Assembly: GCF_014649775.1 (NCBI RefSeq)
Contig: NZ_BMTR01000008.1
Coordinates: 62,001 to 126,000 of the forward strand
Origin: Streptomyces longisporoflavus
GTDB taxonomy: Bacteria > Actinomycetota > Actinomycetes > Streptomycetales > Streptomycetaceae
Direction: 5' to 3'
Length of the DNA stretch: 64,000 nucleotides
This document shows, piece after piece, positions 55,814-63,249 of this stretch. The notes beneath the pieces were generated by a model. The model was not told the DNA's origin, ran no database searches, and saw nothing but the letters and a program-made list of their open reading frames with translations. Position 1 is the stretch's first letter, and the number at the start of each line of letters is the position of its first letter. Both the position numbers and the translations under genes were made by a program.

Positions 55814-57451
55814 ATGGCAGCCACCACCCACACAGTGACCAACCAGGCTCCGCCCCTGGTGGGATATGACGTCTTTACGTCTGACCGGGCGCTCGCGGAA
55901 GGAGTCGAACGGCATCTCGATCCCGCGCTTCTCGCTACCGCGCGGGAGCAACTCTCCGAACTCGGGCGTACGGCAGGATCGGTCCAGGCGCGGGACTGGG
56001 GGTTTCTGGCCAATGAGAATCCGCCCGTTCTGCACACCCATGACCGCTATGGGAATCGTATCGACGAAGTCGCCTTCCATCCCTCGTGGCACCGGCTGCT
56101 CGGCAAGGCGGTGTCGGCGGGTCTGACCGCGGCCTGGTCGCGGCCGGGCGGCCATCTGCGGCGTGCCGCCGGATTCCTGGTGTGGACGCAGGTCGAGGCG
56201 GGGCACGGCTGCCCGGTTTCGATGACGCACGCGGCGGTGCCCGCGCTGCGGGCCGATCCGGCGCTGGCCGCCGAGTGGGAGCCGCGGCTCACTTCTCTCG
56301 TCTACGACGAAGGGCTGCGGCCCGCTTCCCAGAAGGCCGGAGTGCTCTTCGGAATGGGGATGACGGAGAAACAGGGCGGCAGCGACGTGCGGGCGAATAC
56401 GACACGCGCGCGTGCTCTCGCGGAGGAAGGCGCCTATGAACTCACGGGACACAAGTGGTTCTGTTCCGCACCTATGTCCGACGGTTTTCTCGTGCTCGGA
56501 CAGGCCGCCGAGGGGCTCACGTGTTTTCTCGTGCCGCGCGTGCTCGATGACGGCACCCGTAACGCCTTCGCCATTCAGCGCCTGAAGGACAAACTGGGAA
56601 ATAAGTCGAATGCGTCGAGCGAAGTCGAGTTCGACGGAACGTGGGCGCGGCGGGTCGGCGAAGAGGGGCGCGGGGTGCGCACCATCATCGACATGGTGGC
56701 CGCCACGCGGCTCGACTGCGTCGTGGGCTCGGCGGCGCTCATGCGGCAGGCCGTCGCCCAGGCCGTGCACCATGCCACGTACCGCGAGGCGTTCGGCGGC
56801 AAGCTCGTCGACAAGCCGCTGATGCGCAACGTACTGGCGGACCTGGCCCTGGAGTCGGAGGCGGCGACGACGCTCGCGCTGCGGCTGGCCGCCGCGTACG
56901 ACGACGGGAGCGAACAGGAGCGGGCGTTCCTGCGGATCGCGGTGCCGGCCGCGAAGTACTGGGTGACCAAGCGCTGCACGCCGCTCGTGGTGGAGGCCCT
57001 GGAGGTGCTCGGCGGCAACGGCTACGTCGAGGAATCGGGGATGCCGCGGCTGCTCCGCGAGTCGCCGCTCAACTCGATCTGGGAGGGCTCGGGCAACGTA
57101 CAGGCCCTTGACGTGCTGCGGGCGCTTCAGCGGGAGCCGCAGGCGCTGAACGCCTTCCTCCGGGAGGTCGGCCTCGCGCGCGGCGCCGATCACCGGCTGG
57201 ACGGCGCGATCAAGGCGCTGCTCACCGAACTGGCCGATCTGGACGGCATCGAGGCGCGGGCCCGCCGGCTCACCGAGCGGATGGCGCTCGTGCTCCAGGG
57301 TTCGCTGCTCGTGCGGTACGCGCCCCCGGAGGTGGCCGACGCGTTCTGTGCCTCGCGGCTCGGCGGGGACTGGGGGTCGGCGTTCGGGACGCTGCCGCAC
57401 AGTCTCGATCTGGCGGCCGTGGTGGAGCGGGCCGCGCCCGGCGGCAACTAG
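55814..57451 (+). CDS. Acyl-CoA dehydrogenase family protein, AidB-like
   Basis: A 545-aa flavoprotein longer than normal acyl-CoA dehydrogenases and ordered like AidB. Visible are FLVWTQVEAGHGCPVSMTHA, the FAD motif MGMTEKQGGSDVRANTTRA, HKWFCSAPMSDGFLVL, KDKLGNKSNASSEVEFDG and EVLGGNGYVEESGMPRLLRE. AidB-type proteins bind DNA and protect against alkylation in enterobacteria, but many actinobacterial members may be true dehydrogenases. ATG 55814 starts the conserved region. It is divergent from BrkB and ends at a strong hairpin. Confidence 0.87.
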   Translation: MAATTHTVTNQAPPLVGYDVFTSDRALAEGVERHLDPALLATAREQLSELGRTAGSVQARDWGFLANENPPVLHTHDRYGNRIDEVAFHPSWHRLLGKAVSAGLTAAWSRPGGHLRRAAGFLVWTQVEAGHGCPVSMTHAAVPALRADPALAAEWEPRLTSLVYDEGLRPASQKAGVLFGMGMTEKQGGSDVRANTTRARALAEEGAYELTGHKWFCSAPMSDGFLVLGQAAEGLTCFLVPRVLDDGTRNAFAIQRLKDKLGNKSNASSEVEFDGTWARRVGEEGRGVRTIIDMVAATRLDCVVGSAALMRQAVAQAVHHATYREAFGGKLVDKPLMRNVLADLALESEAATTLALRLAAAYDDGSEQERAFLRIAVPAAKYWVTKRCTPLVVEALEVLGGNGYVEESGMPRLLRESPLNSIWEGSGNVQALDVLRALQREPQALNAFLREVGLARGADHRLDGAIKALLTELADLDGIEARARRLTERMALVLQGSLLVRYAPPEVADAFCASRLGGDWGSAFGTLPHSLDLAAVVERAAPGGN

Positions 57452-57459
57452 CGGGATGC

Positions 57460-57500
57460 GCGGGGGTGGTGCCGCGCCGACACGGCGCCACCCCCGCTTT
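57460..57500 (+). terminator. Terminator after the AidB-like gene
   Basis: GCGGGGGTGGTGCC (57460-57473) pairs with GGCGCCACCCCCGC (57484-57497), one G-T wobble, 10-nt loop, followed by TTT. It starts 9 bp after the stop. Confidence 0.8.
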
Positions 57501-57611
57501 CAGGCCCCGTTGAGGAGCGCTGACGCCGCGTGAACGGCGGCGAACATCATCTTCCGGCGCCGCACGGCCGTCCGCGAGAGTTGCAGACCGTTGCAATCAT
57601 CGGTTCTTTGC

Positions 57612-57638
57612 TGAACTACAACAGTTCATCACTGAACT
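57612..57638 (+). promoter_or_regulatory. TGAACT-N5-AGTTCA operator candidate with extra half-site
   Basis: TGAACT (57612-57617) and AGTTCA (57623-57628) form a perfect inverted repeat, and a third TGAACT follows at 57633-57638. The GAF regulator starts 38 bp downstream, so autoregulation is plausible. A GTTGCA direct repeat lies about 30 bp upstream. Confidence 0.5.
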
Positions 57639-57675
57639 AATACCCTTGCCGCCACCGAAGGGGCACGATGAGCGG

Positions 57676-58968
57676 ATGAACGCGACCTCGACGATCGACC
57701 TCGCGAGGATCTCCTCCATGGACCGCACTCAGGCCGCGCGGCTGCTCGCGAGCGTGCGCCACGCGGCTCTCAGCGGACAGCGCCCGCGCGTGCAGCCCCG
57801 CCCGGTGATAGAGGAGTCCTGGGGGCGCATGCTGCTCGACGGGGTCGATCCGGACCGCGACTTCCGCTCGCGGCTGCTCGGCGCCGAGGAGTTGGAGGAG
57901 CGGCGGCGCGCCTCGCCCCTTGCGGAGATCGTGCCGGTACTGCGGGACGCGCTCGTCTCGGTGGCGGACGCGGCGCACCACATCATGGTGGTGTGTGACG
58001 CGGACGGCCGGGTCCTGTGGCGCGAGGGCAACTCGGCGGTGCTGCGCAAGGCGGACTCGCTCGGCTTCGAACCGGGCGCGGACTGGAGCGAGAGCGTCGT
58101 CGGCACGAACGGCGTGGGAACGCCGCTCGTCGTGCGCCGGCCCGTGCACGTGTTCTCCGCCGAGCACTTCGTGGAGACGCATCACGCGTGGACGTGCACG
58201 GGCGCGCCCATCACCGACCCCCGTGACGGCCGGCTCCTCGGCGTGGTCGACATCAGCGGTCCGCTGAACACGATGCACCCGACGATGCTCGCCCTGGTCG
58301 ACTCGGTGGCCAAGCTGGCCGAGGCCCGGCTGCGGGAGAACCATCTGTCGGCGCTCGACCGGCTGCGCTCGGTCGCGGCGCCGGTCGTCGCCCGCCTCGG
58401 CGGGCGTGCCGTGGCCGTGGACCCGCACGGCTGGACGGCGGCCGTGACGGGAATGCCGCCGACGGACCGGTTCTCGCTGCCCGCGTCCATGGCCGCGGGC
58501 CACATGCGGCTGCCCTCCCTGGGCCCCTGCGCGGTGGAGCCGCTGCCCGGCGGCTGGCTGCTGCGCGCCGAGGAGGCCCCGCAGCCGCTGACCGCGACGC
58601 GGCTCGTCCTGGACGTGCGGGGGCCGCGGCGCTGGTCGGTCACCGTGGAGGGCGGCAGCGCGGGGGGCTGGACACATGAGCTGAGCCCGCGGCACGCCGA
58701 GTTGCTGTTCCTGCTGTGCGCGCACCGCAAGGGGCGCAGCGCGTCGGGCCTTGCCGAGGACATGTTCGGCGATCCGGGCCGTACGGTGACGGTCCGCGCC
58801 GAACTCTCGCGCGTCCGCCGCTACCTGGGCAACCTCCTGGCCCACCGTCCCTACCGTTTCGCCGAGGACGTGGACGTGGAGATGCTCCTCCCCGACCACC
58901 CCGCGAACCTGCTCCCGCATTCGACGGCCCCGGCGGTACGCGCGGCACGGCGGGTGCCGGAGCCTTGA
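57676..58968 (+). CDS. GAF-domain transcriptional regulator
   Basis: A 430-aa protein. Residues 75-215 form a GAF sensor (ISSMDRTQAARLLASVRHAA precedes; HHIMVVCDADGRVLWREGNS, GTNGVGTPLVVRRPVHVFSA, ITDPRDGRLLGVVDISGPLN) closely resembling the N-terminus of AcoR-type activators. The sigma-54 AAA+ module is absent; the C-terminal 90 residues look like a winged helix (LSPRHAELLFLLCAHRKGRS, VTVRAELSRVRRYLGNLLA). It probably regulates by itself without sigma-54. ATG 57676 is chosen over an upstream start because the conserved region begins there. Target genes are not adjacent. Confidence 0.83.
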   Translation: MNATSTIDLARISSMDRTQAARLLASVRHAALSGQRPRVQPRPVIEESWGRMLLDGVDPDRDFRSRLLGAEELEERRRASPLAEIVPVLRDALVSVADAAHHIMVVCDADGRVLWREGNSAVLRKADSLGFEPGADWSESVVGTNGVGTPLVVRRPVHVFSAEHFVETHHAWTCTGAPITDPRDGRLLGVVDISGPLNTMHPTMLALVDSVAKLAEARLRENHLSALDRLRSVAAPVVARLGGRAVAVDPHGWTAAVTGMPPTDRFSLPASMAAGHMRLPSLGPCAVEPLPGGWLLRAEEAPQPLTATRLVLDVRGPRRWSVTVEGGSAGGWTHELSPRHAELLFLLCAHRKGRSASGLAEDMFGDPGRTVTVRAELSRVRRYLGNLLAHRPYRFAEDVDVEMLLPDHPANLLPHSTAPAVRAARRVPEP

Positions 58969-59059
58969 GGACGCTCACGGAAACCTCGATCACCCAGGCT
59001 CGCAGGTCAGGGCGGCCCCGCCGTGCACGTGACCCCCGTCTCGTGATTCTCTGACCGGC

Positions 59060-59623
59060 ATGAGCCTCACTGTCACCACTTGGTCCCTGGAGCAGACCGC
59101 GCCCGGCGATCTGCGTCCCGCTGCCGCTCTCGGGGGCGACGACGTACGGATCGTCCTGGCCGAGATCCCCTCCCCCGAGTTCAGCCGCTTCCTCTACGCC
59201 TCGGTCGGCGGCGACCTCCGCTGGACGGACCGGCTCTCCCTCTCCTACGCCCAGTGGCAGGAGCAGCTCGCGAAGCCCGGCGTCGAGACCTGGGTCGCGT
59301 ACGAGAAGGGGACGCCCGCGGGGTATGTGGAGCTGGCGGCGCAGGCGGACGGTGACGTCGAGATCGTGTACTTCGGGCTCATCCCCGCCTTCCGGGGCCG
59401 GGGAATCGGCGGCCATCTGCTCTCGTACGGGGTGCGGCGGGCCTGGGACCTGGCCGAACGGCATCCGGAGCTGCCGCCCACCAAGCGGGTATGGCTGCAC
59501 ACCTGCTCCAAGGACGGCGAGCACGCGATGGACAACTACCTCCGCCGTGGCTTCCGGCTCTTCGACACCAAGGTGGAGGAGGAGCCGGACGTGCCGACCC
59601 CCGGCCCCTGGCCCGGCGCCTAG
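59060..59623 (+). CDS. GNAT family N-acetyltransferase
   Basis: A 187-aa acetyltransferase. The acetyl-CoA-binding motif is IVYFGLIPAFRGRGIGGHLL (R/Q-x2-G-x-G/A as RGRGIG), followed by SYGVRRAWDL and a C-terminal MDNYLRRGFRLFDTKVEEEP. The N-terminus (LSLSYAQWQEQLAKPGVETW) is typical of a streptomycete subgroup with unknown substrate. It precedes the sulfate-reduction leader by 155 bp on the same strand with no obvious link. Confidence 0.88.
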   Translation: MSLTVTTWSLEQTAPGDLRPAAALGGDDVRIVLAEIPSPEFSRFLYASVGGDLRWTDRLSLSYAQWQEQLAKPGVETWVAYEKGTPAGYVELAAQADGDVEIVYFGLIPAFRGRGIGGHLLSYGVRRAWDLAERHPELPPTKRVWLHTCSKDGEHAMDNYLRRGFRLFDTKVEEEPDVPTPGPWPGA

Positions 59624-59701
59624 GCTCTTCTCGCGGGGGCGGCGAAACGCCCGGTCAGGCGCCCCCGCGAGAGCCGGAACGAGTGACCGACACCACACCA
59701 T

Positions 59702-59747
59702 CTCGCGATGCGAGACTCCCCCGTCCACATCTTGGATAATGGTGGAC
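59702..59747 (+). promoter_or_regulatory. Candidate control region of the sulfate-reduction operon
   Basis: Two inverted repeats lie upstream of the leader ORF: CTCGC-GAT-GCGAG (59702-59714) and GTCCAC...GTGGAC (59723-59728 and 59742-59747). GATAAT at 59735-59740, inside the second, could be the -10. The wider gap 59624-59977 holds no gene other than the leader ORF. Confidence 0.35.
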
Positions 59748-59778
59748 TGGGCCGAAAGTCCCATGACACGCTTCCGTC

Positions 59779-59862
59779 ATGGATCGCACTGGAATTGCCT
59801 TGGTGAGTCGACGCCACGTCGATCTCTGCCGCATGTCCAGCGCCATGTGTCCGGCGAGCTGA
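59779..59862 (+). CDS. Short Cys-containing leader peptide upstream of sulfite reductase
   Basis: ATG 59779 opens 27 codons ending in TGA at 59862. The core reads LVSRRHVDLCRMSSAMC, matching a leader-peptide family common in actinomycetes with a RRHVDL centre, often found before sulfur-assimilation genes. Cys codons at positions 17 and 24 make a cysteine-responsive attenuation mechanism plausible: ribosome stalling when Cys-tRNA is scarce would change folding of the RNA before the sulfite reductase. The family resemblance is from memory; the mechanism is inference supported by the alternative hairpins downstream. Confidence 0.82.
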   Translation: MDRTGIALVSRRHVDLCRMSSAMCPAS

Positions 59863-59900
59863 CAGCACCAGCGCCGACGCCTCTCTCTTCCTGACCACTC

Positions 59901-59938
59901 CTTGCGCACCGCCGCGCCTCCTGCGCGAAGTGTGCAGG
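59901..59938 (+). promoter_or_regulatory. Mutually exclusive hairpins between leader and sulfite reductase
   Basis: CTTGCGCA (59901-59908) can pair with TGCGCGAAG (59922-59930, one bulged G), or CCTGCGC (59920-59926) can pair with GTGCAGG (59932-59938, one wobble). The structures share 59922-59926 and cannot coexist, as expected of an attenuator or ribosome-site switch. Neither is followed by a U-run. Confidence 0.45.
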
Positions 59939-59977
59939 TCAGCCCCGCCCTCAGCCCGCCTTGAAGGACGTATAGCC

Positions 59978-61675
59978 ATGGCTGCCACCCCCGAAAAGCC
60001 CACGACTGCCGCGCCGCGGCGCAAGGTGAGCCGTCACCGTGGTGAGGGCCAGTGGGCCGTAGGCCACTTCACGCCGCTGAACGGGAACGAACAGTTCAAG
60101 AAGGATGACGACGGTCTCAATGTGCGGACACGCATTGAGACGATCTACTCCAAGCGCGGCTTCGACTCCATCGACCCGAACGACCTCCGTGGCCGTATGC
60201 GCTGGTGGGGGCTCTACACCCAGCGGCGGCAGGGGATCGACGGCGGCAAGACCGCGATCCTGGAGCCCGAGGAGCTGGACGACGAGTACTTCATGCTGCG
60301 CGTCCGGATCGACGGCGGGCGGCTGACCACCGAGCAGCTGCGCGTCATCGGCGAGATCTCGCAGGAGTTCGCGCGCGGCACCGCCGACCTCACCGACCGG
60401 CAGAACGTCCAGTACCACTGGATCCGCATCGAGGACGTCCCCGAGATCTGGGAGCGCCTCGAAGCCGTGGGCCTCTCCACGACCGAGGCCTGCGGCGACA
60501 CGCCCCGCGTCATCCTCGGCTCGCCCGTCGCCGGTGTCGCCGAGAACGAGATCATCGACGGCTCCCCCGCCATCGACGAGATCCACCGCCGCCACATCGG
60601 CAGCCCCGAATTCTCCAACCTGCCGCGCAAGTTCAAGACGGCCATCTCGGGTTCCCCGCAGCTCGATGTCGCGCACGAGATCAACGACATCGCCTTCGTG
60701 GGCGTCAACCACCCCGAGCACGGCCCGGGCTTCGACCTCTGGGTCGGCGGCGGCCTGTCCACCAACCCCAAGCTGGGCGTGCGGCTCGGCGCCTGGGTGC
60801 CGCTCGACGAGGTGCCGGACGTATGGGCCGGCGTCATCGGCATCTTCCGTGACTACGGCTACCGCCGGCTGCGCAACCGCGCCCGTCTGAAGTTCCTCGT
60901 CGCCGACTGGGGGCCGGAGAAGTTCCGGCAGATCCTCGAGGACGAGTACCTCGAGCGGAAGCTCGTCGACGGGCCCGCGCCCGAGCAGCCGGCCGGCACC
61001 TGGCGCGACCACCTCGGCGTGCACAAGCAGAAGGACGGCCGCTTCTACGTCGGTTTCGCCCCCCGCGTCGGCCGCGTGGACGGCGCGACGCTCACGAAGA
61101 TCGCCGACGTGGCCGCGGCGCACGGCTCGGGCCGCCTGCGCACCACCGCCGAGCAGAAGATGATCGTGCTCGACGTCGAGGAGGCACAGGTCGAGTCGCT
61201 CGTGGCGGGGCTCGAAGCCCTGGACCTGCGCGTGACTCCCTCGCCCTTCCGGCGCGGCACCATGGCCTGCACCGGCATCGAGTTCTGCAAGCTGGCGATC
61301 GTCGAGACCAAGGAGCGCGGCGCCACGCTCATCGACGAACTGGAGCGCCGCATCCCGCAGTTCGACCAGCCGATCACCATCAACATCAACGGCTGCCCGA
61401 ACGCCTGCGCCCGCATCCAGGTCGCCGACATCGGCCTCAAGGGCCAGCTCGTCCTGGACGACGAGGGCAACCAGGTCGAGGGCTTCCAGGTGCACCTGGG
61501 CGGCGCGCTCGGCCTTGAAGCCGGGTTCGGCCGCAAGGTCCGCGGTCTGAAGGTCACCTCGGCCGAGCTGCCCGACTACGTCGAGCGGGTCCTCACCCGC
61601 TTCCAGGAGGAGCGCGCGGACGACGAGCGCTTCGCCACCTGGGTGGGCCGGGCCAGCGAGGAGGCCCTGAAGTGA
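59978..61675 (+). CDS. Assimilatory sulfite reductase (ferredoxin), siroheme type
   Basis: A 565-aa enzyme reducing sulfite to sulfide. It has two nitrite/sulfite reductase half-domains with ferredoxin-like and siroheme-binding units. The [4Fe-4S]-siroheme ligands are Cys431, Cys437 (CTGIEFCKLA), Cys473 and Cys477 (NINGCPNACAR). WWGLYTQRRQG and TEACGDTPR match the regions of the Tyr and Cys that form a covalent bridge in mycobacterial NirA. The operon context (cysH, cysC, cysD) favours sulfite over nitrite. ATG 59978 follows GAAGGA. Its stop overlaps the next small gene as GTGA. Confidence 0.94.
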   Translation: MAATPEKPTTAAPRRKVSRHRGEGQWAVGHFTPLNGNEQFKKDDDGLNVRTRIETIYSKRGFDSIDPNDLRGRMRWWGLYTQRRQGIDGGKTAILEPEELDDEYFMLRVRIDGGRLTTEQLRVIGEISQEFARGTADLTDRQNVQYHWIRIEDVPEIWERLEAVGLSTTEACGDTPRVILGSPVAGVAENEIIDGSPAIDEIHRRHIGSPEFSNLPRKFKTAISGSPQLDVAHEINDIAFVGVNHPEHGPGFDLWVGGGLSTNPKLGVRLGAWVPLDEVPDVWAGVIGIFRDYGYRRLRNRARLKFLVADWGPEKFRQILEDEYLERKLVDGPAPEQPAGTWRDHLGVHKQKDGRFYVGFAPRVGRVDGATLTKIADVAAAHGSGRLRTTAEQKMIVLDVEEAQVESLVAGLEALDLRVTPSPFRRGTMACTGIEFCKLAIVETKERGATLIDELERRIPQFDQPITININGCPNACARIQVADIGLKGQLVLDDEGNQVEGFQVHLGGALGLEAGFGRKVRGLKVTSAELPDYVERVLTRFQEERADDERFATWVGRASEEALK

Positions 61676-61851
61676 GCGAGCGTGCCGCCCCCTTCCACTG
61701 CCCCTACTGCGGCGAAGAGGACCTGCGTCCCAACGAGACCGGTCACGGCGCCTGGGAATGCGCCGCATGCAATCGAGCCTTCCAGTTGAAGTTCCTCGGG
61801 CTGCTCGCCCGCGGAGTTCAGCGCAACAACGTTGGAGGGGAAGAGATATGA
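61672..61851 (+). CDS. 59-aa zinc-ribbon-like protein of the sulfate-reduction operon
   Basis: GTG 61672 overlaps the sulfite reductase stop (GTGA) and the TGA at 61849-61851 overlaps the cysH start (ATGA), so it is translationally coupled on both sides. The protein has two CxxC pairs (FHCPYCGEEDL and WECAACNRAFQL), a classic zinc or Fe-S ribbon, with a basic C-terminus (KFLGLLARGVQRNN). High third-position GC and tight coupling make it a real gene. Its role is unknown; a rubredoxin-like electron carrier or assembly factor for sulfite reductase or CysH is a possibility. Confidence 0.85.
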   Translation: MSERAAPFHCPYCGEEDLRPNETGHGAWECAACNRAFQLKFLGLLARGVQRNNVGGEEI

Positions 61852-62561
61852 CGACCGCTCAGGTGCAAGAGCAGCGTACGAACGACGAGTTGAAGGCTCT
61901 GGCCGAGCAGGCGGGGCGGGATCTGGAAGACGCGTCCGCCCTCGACATCCTCCGGTGGGCCGTCGACACCTTCGGCGAGCGCTTCTGCGTGACCTCCTCC
62001 ATGGAGGACGCCGTCGTCGCCCACCTGGCATCGCGGGCCCGCCCCGGCGTGGACGTCGTGTTCCTCGACACCGGCTACCACTTCCCGGAGACCATCGGCA
62101 CCCGTGACGCCGTCGCCGCCGTGATGGACGTCAACGTCATCACGCTCACGCCGAAGCAGACGGTCGCCGAGCAGGACGCCGAGTTCGGCGCGAAGCTGCA
62201 CGACCGCGACCCCGACCTGTGCTGCGCCATGCGGAAGGTCAAGCCCCTTGAGGAGGGCCTGGCCTCGTACGCCGCCTGGGCGACAGGACTGCGCCGCGAC
62301 GAGTCCCCGACCAGGGCCAATACCCCGGTCGTCGGCTGGGACGAGAAGCGCCAGAAGGTCAAGGTCTCCCCCATCGCCCGCTGGACGCAAGACGACGTGG
62401 ACGCCTACGTCGACGAGCACGGCGTTCTGACCAACCCCCTCCTCATGGACGGCTACGGCTCCGTGGGCTGCGCGCCCTGCACCCGCCGCCTCCTGGAGGG
62501 CGAGGACGCCCGCGCGGGCCGCTGGTCGGGCAACGCCAAGACCGAGTGCGGGATCCATTGA
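61848..62561 (+). CDS. cysH: Adenylylsulfate (APS) reductase, thioredoxin-dependent
   Basis: A 237-aa reductase forming sulfite. It has the nucleotide-binding VTSSMEDAVVAHLASR loop, LDTGYHFPET, and the [4Fe-4S] ligands Cys125-Cys126 (DPDLCCAMRKVKP) and Cys208, Cys211 (GCAPCTR), which mark APS-reducing bacterial enzymes rather than cluster-free PAPS reductases. The catalytic Cys234 is in the C-terminal ECGIH. ATG 61848 follows GGGGAAGAG. The presence of cysC next door means PAPS may still be made for other uses. Confidence 0.94.
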   Translation: MTTAQVQEQRTNDELKALAEQAGRDLEDASALDILRWAVDTFGERFCVTSSMEDAVVAHLASRARPGVDVVFLDTGYHFPETIGTRDAVAAVMDVNVITLTPKQTVAEQDAEFGAKLHDRDPDLCCAMRKVKPLEEGLASYAAWATGLRRDESPTRANTPVVGWDEKRQKVKVSPIARWTQDDVDAYVDEHGVLTNPLLMDGYGSVGCAPCTRRLLEGEDARAGRWSGNAKTECGIH

Positions 62562-63154
62562 TGACAGCCCTTCAGCAAGCCGGCGCGCCCGGCCCCGGAA
62601 ACGTATCGGAGAAGCACGTGACCACCGGAGCCACCATCTGGCTCACCGGCCTGCCCAGCGCGGGCAAGACCACCATCGCGTACGAGCTCGCGGGCACACT
62701 CCGCGACGAGGGCCACCAGGTGGAGGTGCTCGACGGCGACGAGATCCGCGAGTTCCTCTCGGCGGGCCTCGGCTTCGGCCGCGCGGACCGGCACACGAAC
62801 GTGCAGCGCATCGGCTTCGTCGCCGAACTGCTCGCCCGTAACGGCGTGAAGGTCCTGGTGCCGGTGATCGCGCCGTTCGCCGACAGCCGCGAGGCGGTGC
62901 GGGAGCGCCACCAGAAGGGCGGCACGCCCTACCTGGAGGTCCACGTGGCCACGCCGGTGGAGGTCTGCTCCGTACGCGACGTGAAGGGTCTGTACGCCAA
63001 GCAGGCGGCCGGCGAGATCTCCGGGCTCACGGGGGTCGACGACCCGTACGAGGCACCCGAGTCACCCGATCTGCGCATCGAGTCCCAGGACCAGACCGTG
63101 CGGGAGTCCGCGGCGGCCTTGCGCACGCTGCTCATCGAGAGGGGTGTCCTGTGA
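62561..63154 (+). CDS. cysC: Adenylylsulfate kinase
   Basis: A 197-aa kinase phosphorylating APS to PAPS. The P-loop is GLPSAGKTTIAYEL, followed by VLDGDEIREFLSAGLGF, DRHTNVQRIGFVAELLARNG, PVIAPFADSREAVRERH and the KGLYAKQAAGEISGLTGVDDPY lid region (in pieces). The ATG at 62561 overlaps the cysH stop (TGATG). A GTG at 62618 with GGAG 6 nt upstream gives the shorter N-terminus seen in many homologs, and the codons between are less GC-biased, so that start is also credible. Confidence 0.92.
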   Translation: MTALQQAGAPGPGNVSEKHVTTGATIWLTGLPSAGKTTIAYELAGTLRDEGHQVEVLDGDEIREFLSAGLGFGRADRHTNVQRIGFVAELLARNGVKVLVPVIAPFADSREAVRERHQKGGTPYLEVHVATPVEVCSVRDVKGLYAKQAAGEISGLTGVDDPYEAPESPDLRIESQDQTVRESAAALRTLLIERGVL

Positions 63155-63249
63155 GCGACGCATGCGCGGCCGCCCAGCCGCAGACGACCGTGAATCCCGC
63201 ACCTCTGCGCCGCGCAGGCGGAGAAGCGAACGAAAGGGGTGCAGCATGA
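63151..63249 (+). CDS. 32-codon ORF bridging cysC and cysD
   Basis: GTG 63151 overlaps the cysC stop (GTGA) and the TGA at 63247-63249 overlaps the cysD start (ATGA), the same arrangement as the 59-aa gene upstream. The predicted peptide (MSDACAAAQPQTTVN... ERGAA) has no recognisable domain. It may only be a frame left open by chance, or serve to carry ribosomes from cysC to cysD. GAAAGG inside its 3' end is the cysD ribosome site. Confidence 0.3.
   Translation: MSDACAAAQPQTTVNPAPLRRAGGEANERGAA

Noticed and set aside
59978..61675. Assimilatory nitrite reductase
   Set aside because: The same superfamily includes nitrite reductases, but cysH, cysC and cysD are cotranscribed and nitrate or nitrite genes are absent, so sulfite reductase is the better call.
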